A DNA stretch of 64,000 nt. Origin: Anaeromassilibacillus sp. An172 (lineage in GTDB: Bacteria > Bacillota > Clostridia > Oscillospirales > Acutalibacteraceae). Shown here piece by piece: positions 62,431 through 64,000 of the stretch. The stretch's first letter is position 1. Each line of letters begins with the position of its first letter. The stretch spans positions 1-64,000 of the forward strand of contig NZ_NFKS01000005.1 in assembly GCF_002160515.1 (NCBI RefSeq). The letters are read 5' to 3'. The translations under genes and the position numbers were made by a program. The notes under the pieces are model-generated. The model ran no database searches. It was given only the letters and a program-made list of their open reading frames with translations, and was not told the DNA's origin.

Positions 62431-63390
62431 TTACTTTTTTACAAGTCCCGCAGAACCGCAGATGTCTGCCGCTTTTTGGAAAACATCTTCAAAATTTCTG
62501 CACTCATCAGTAAGTATCCAATTTATATCCTTGTCCCTTCCAAACCAGGTGAGCTGTCTTTTAGCATAACGCCTTGTTTCCTGTTTAAGATGTTCAATAC
62601 ATTCCTCAAGGTTTTTCTCACCGTTGAAATACGGAGCCAATTCTTTATAGCCTATAGCCATAACCGCAGTTGCACCGAGAGGTTTTTTAAGCACCTCTCT
62701 GGCTTCTTCCAATAATCCCCGCTCCATCATCAGGTCTACTCTGAGATTTATTCTGTTGTAAAGATTTTGCCTGTCTGCACATTTAAGACCGATTTTAACG
62801 GTATCGTAAGGCAGTTCTTCAGGCAGAGAGTTTTTAATTTGTTCTGACATTGTAACTCCGGAGGTTTCGTATATCTCCAAAGCTCTTATAACTCTTTTGG
62901 GATTTCTCTCAACTTTAAGCTTTTCATAGCTTTCAAAATCAATTTCTTTCAGTCTTTCCAAAAGAGGCTCAATTCCAAATTCTTTGTATTCCTCGTTTAG
63001 TTTTTCCCTAAGCTTAGGGTCAAATTTTTCTTCGGTGAATTTTACACCTTTTAAAAGAGAATCTATGTAAAGGCCTGTTCCTCCGCAGATAATCGGAAGC
63101 TTACCTCTTTTATGAACATCCTCTATAATTTTTCCCGCCTGCTCCACATAATCGGCGACGGAAAAAATTTCAGACGGCGGCAAAAAATCCATAAGATGAT
63201 GAACAACGCCGTCTTTTTCCTCTTCATCCGGTTTTGCCGTAGCTATGCTCATTTCCTTGTAAATCTGCATTGAGTCAGCAGATATAACCTCTCCGTCCAA
63301 GGCTTTTGCCAAAGCCACGGCAAGAGCTGTTTTTCCGGAAGCGGTTGGGCCAACAACGGTCAAAACTTTGATTTTATCTTTATCAGACAT
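62431..63390 (-). CDS. miaA: tRNA dimethylallyltransferase
   Basis: Transfers a dimethylallyl group to A37 of tRNAs that read codons beginning with U. The 319-residue protein has the P-loop VVGPTASGKTALAVALA, ISADSMQIYKEMSIATAKP, the IICGGTGLYIDSLL motif and the RNA-contacting TRRYAKRQLTWFGRD. It follows mutL by six bases, the common mutL-miaA order. The later i6A steps (MiaB) are not in the window. Confidence 0.96.
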   Translation of the reverse strand: MSDKDKIKVLTVVGPTASGKTALAVALAKALDGEVISADSMQIYKEMSIATAKPDEEEKDGVVHHLMDFLPPSEIFSVADYVEQAGKIIEDVHKRGKLPIICGGTGLYIDSLLKGVKFTEEKFDPKLREKLNEEYKEFGIEPLLERLKEIDFESYEKLKVERNPKRVIRALEIYETSGVTMSEQIKNSLPEELPYDTVKIGLKCADRQNLYNRINLRVDLMMERGLLEEAREVLKKPLGATAVMAIGYKELAPYFNGEKNLEECIEHLKQETRRYAKRQLTWFGRDKDINWILTDECRNFEDVFQKAADICGSAGLVKK

Positions 63391-63396
63391 CGGTAA

Positions 63397-64000
63397 TCAC
63401 ACCCTGCCAAATTGTTTTTCTATCTCTCTTCTTGATATTGAAACCACAATAGGTCTGCCATGTGGGCAGTATCTGAGCTGTGGATTTTCGTGGAGAATTT
63501 TTACAATCTCCATAAGTTCTGCACTTGAATTAAGGTTTCCGCCTTTTACTGCGGCACGGCAAGCCACATTGTGATAAATCCAATCCATATGCTCTGTGGT
63601 AATATCTTTTTTATTTTTTGCGATGTATCCCGCCATTTCAATAACGGAATCGTGTATATCCTTTTCGTCAAGATACTGGGGAGCGCTTCGCACAATCAGT
63701 GTTCCGAAACCGAAATCCTCTACATCAAATCCCGCTTCCTTAAACACATCAAGATGAGCTATACTGCTGTCGTAATCCATTTTGTCAAGCAAAACCCTTA
63801 CAGGATCCAAAAGCATTTGAGAAAAACCTTTTCCCTTTTCTTTTTTAAGTTTTTCATAAAGAATTCTCTCATGAGCCGCATGTTTGTCAATAAGCAGCAT
63901 CTCTTTTTTCTCGTTTTCAAGGATAATATATGTATTAAAAAGTTCTCCTATAAAACGAGGCAATACTGTTTGCTCATCCTTTTCCAAAAGATTTTCACCT
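63397..64000 (-). CDS. mutL: DNA mismatch repair protein MutL (C-terminal part)
   Basis: Only the last 200 residues or so are in the window; the frame is open through position 64000, so it continues to the right. The segment is the dimerisation/endonuclease domain. DKHAAHERILYE fits the DQHA(x)2E(x)4E metal motif with Lys for Gln. ACRAAVKGG and CPHGRPIVVSISRREIEKQFGR complete the site. It therefore looks like a nicking-competent MutL, as in bacteria lacking MutH. The N-terminal ATPase is outside. Its stop is six bases from miaA. Confidence 0.95.
   Translation of the reverse strand, partial: GENLLEKDEQTVLPRFIGELFNTYIILENEKKEMLLIDKHAAHERILYEKLKKEKGKGFSQMLLDPVRVLLDKMDYDSSIAHLDVFKEAGFDVEDFGFGTLIVRSAPQYLDEKDIHDSVIEMAGYIAKNKKDITTEHMDWIYHNVACRAAVKGGNLNSSAELMEIVKILHENPQLRYCPHGRPIVVSISRREIEKQFGRV

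Overview
The window reads as a chromosomal segment of a low-GC, endospore-forming Clostridia, most likely an Oscillospirales/Ruminococcus-like gut bacterium. The reasons are an intact sigK, a DivIVA/SepF/YlmE/YlmH division cluster, two signal peptidases I next to rplS, a complete aspartate-to-diaminopimelate block (asd-dapA-dapB plus lysA), frequent TTG starts, and two large secreted glycosidases ending in dockerin modules. Almost everything lies on the minus strand. The exceptions are queA-tgt-yajC-TIGR04086 (15.7-18.9 kb), a GHL10-type protein (23.6 kb) and a small HPr-like gene (26.4 kb). No rRNA, tRNA, CRISPR array, insertion sequence, prophage or gene-free stretch over 300 bases was found.

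Layout by region. 0.1-3.6 kb: a two-component system (kinase and OmpR-type regulator), a VanY-type D,D-carboxypeptidase and an MscL channel with a zinc-ribbon tail. 3.7-9.1 kb: tyrS, a lone holin-like membrane protein, uvrA and mntP. 9.2-15.5 kb: pfkA, ppk1, dapB, dapA and asd, read from a promoter with a structured leader near 15.6 kb. 15.7-18.9 kb: queuosine genes queA and tgt, then yajC and a TIGR04086 membrane protein. 19-26.6 kb: a lipoprotein, a membrane-anchored Big2-C39 peptidase, ilvE, an RluA-type synthase, DUF1294, a GHL10 protein, mtaB and a degenerate HPr. 26.8-29.5 kb: a CoA-disulfide-reductase/rhodanese fusion and sigK. 29.7-38.0 kb: two adjacent multi-modular GH20 enzymes with CBM32, LamG and dockerin modules. 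38.2-46.7 kb: tig-clpP-clpX-lon-ysxC-lysA-crp. 46.8-52 kb: thrC, a phosphoesterase, an M19 dipeptidase, yraN, rnhB and rbgA. 52-64 kb: two lepB genes, rplS with a structured leader, rluD-like, lspA, ileS, divIVA, ylmH, sepF, ylmE, a HlyD-like adaptor, miaA and the C-terminal part of mutL, which runs off the window.

Functionally the segment is mostly core metabolism, proteostasis, secretion and cell division. The accessory layer is the glycan-degrading GH20 pair and a few cell-surface proteins. No clearly new multi-gene system is evident. The most unusual observations are a signal peptidase I with alanine at the catalytic lysine position, an HPr-like protein without the phosphorylatable histidine region, and two membrane-protein genes whose Shine-Dalgarno sequence and TTG start lie inside the terminator of the preceding gene. 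Several leaders (asd, divIVA, rplS, clpP) also look capable of RNA-level control.
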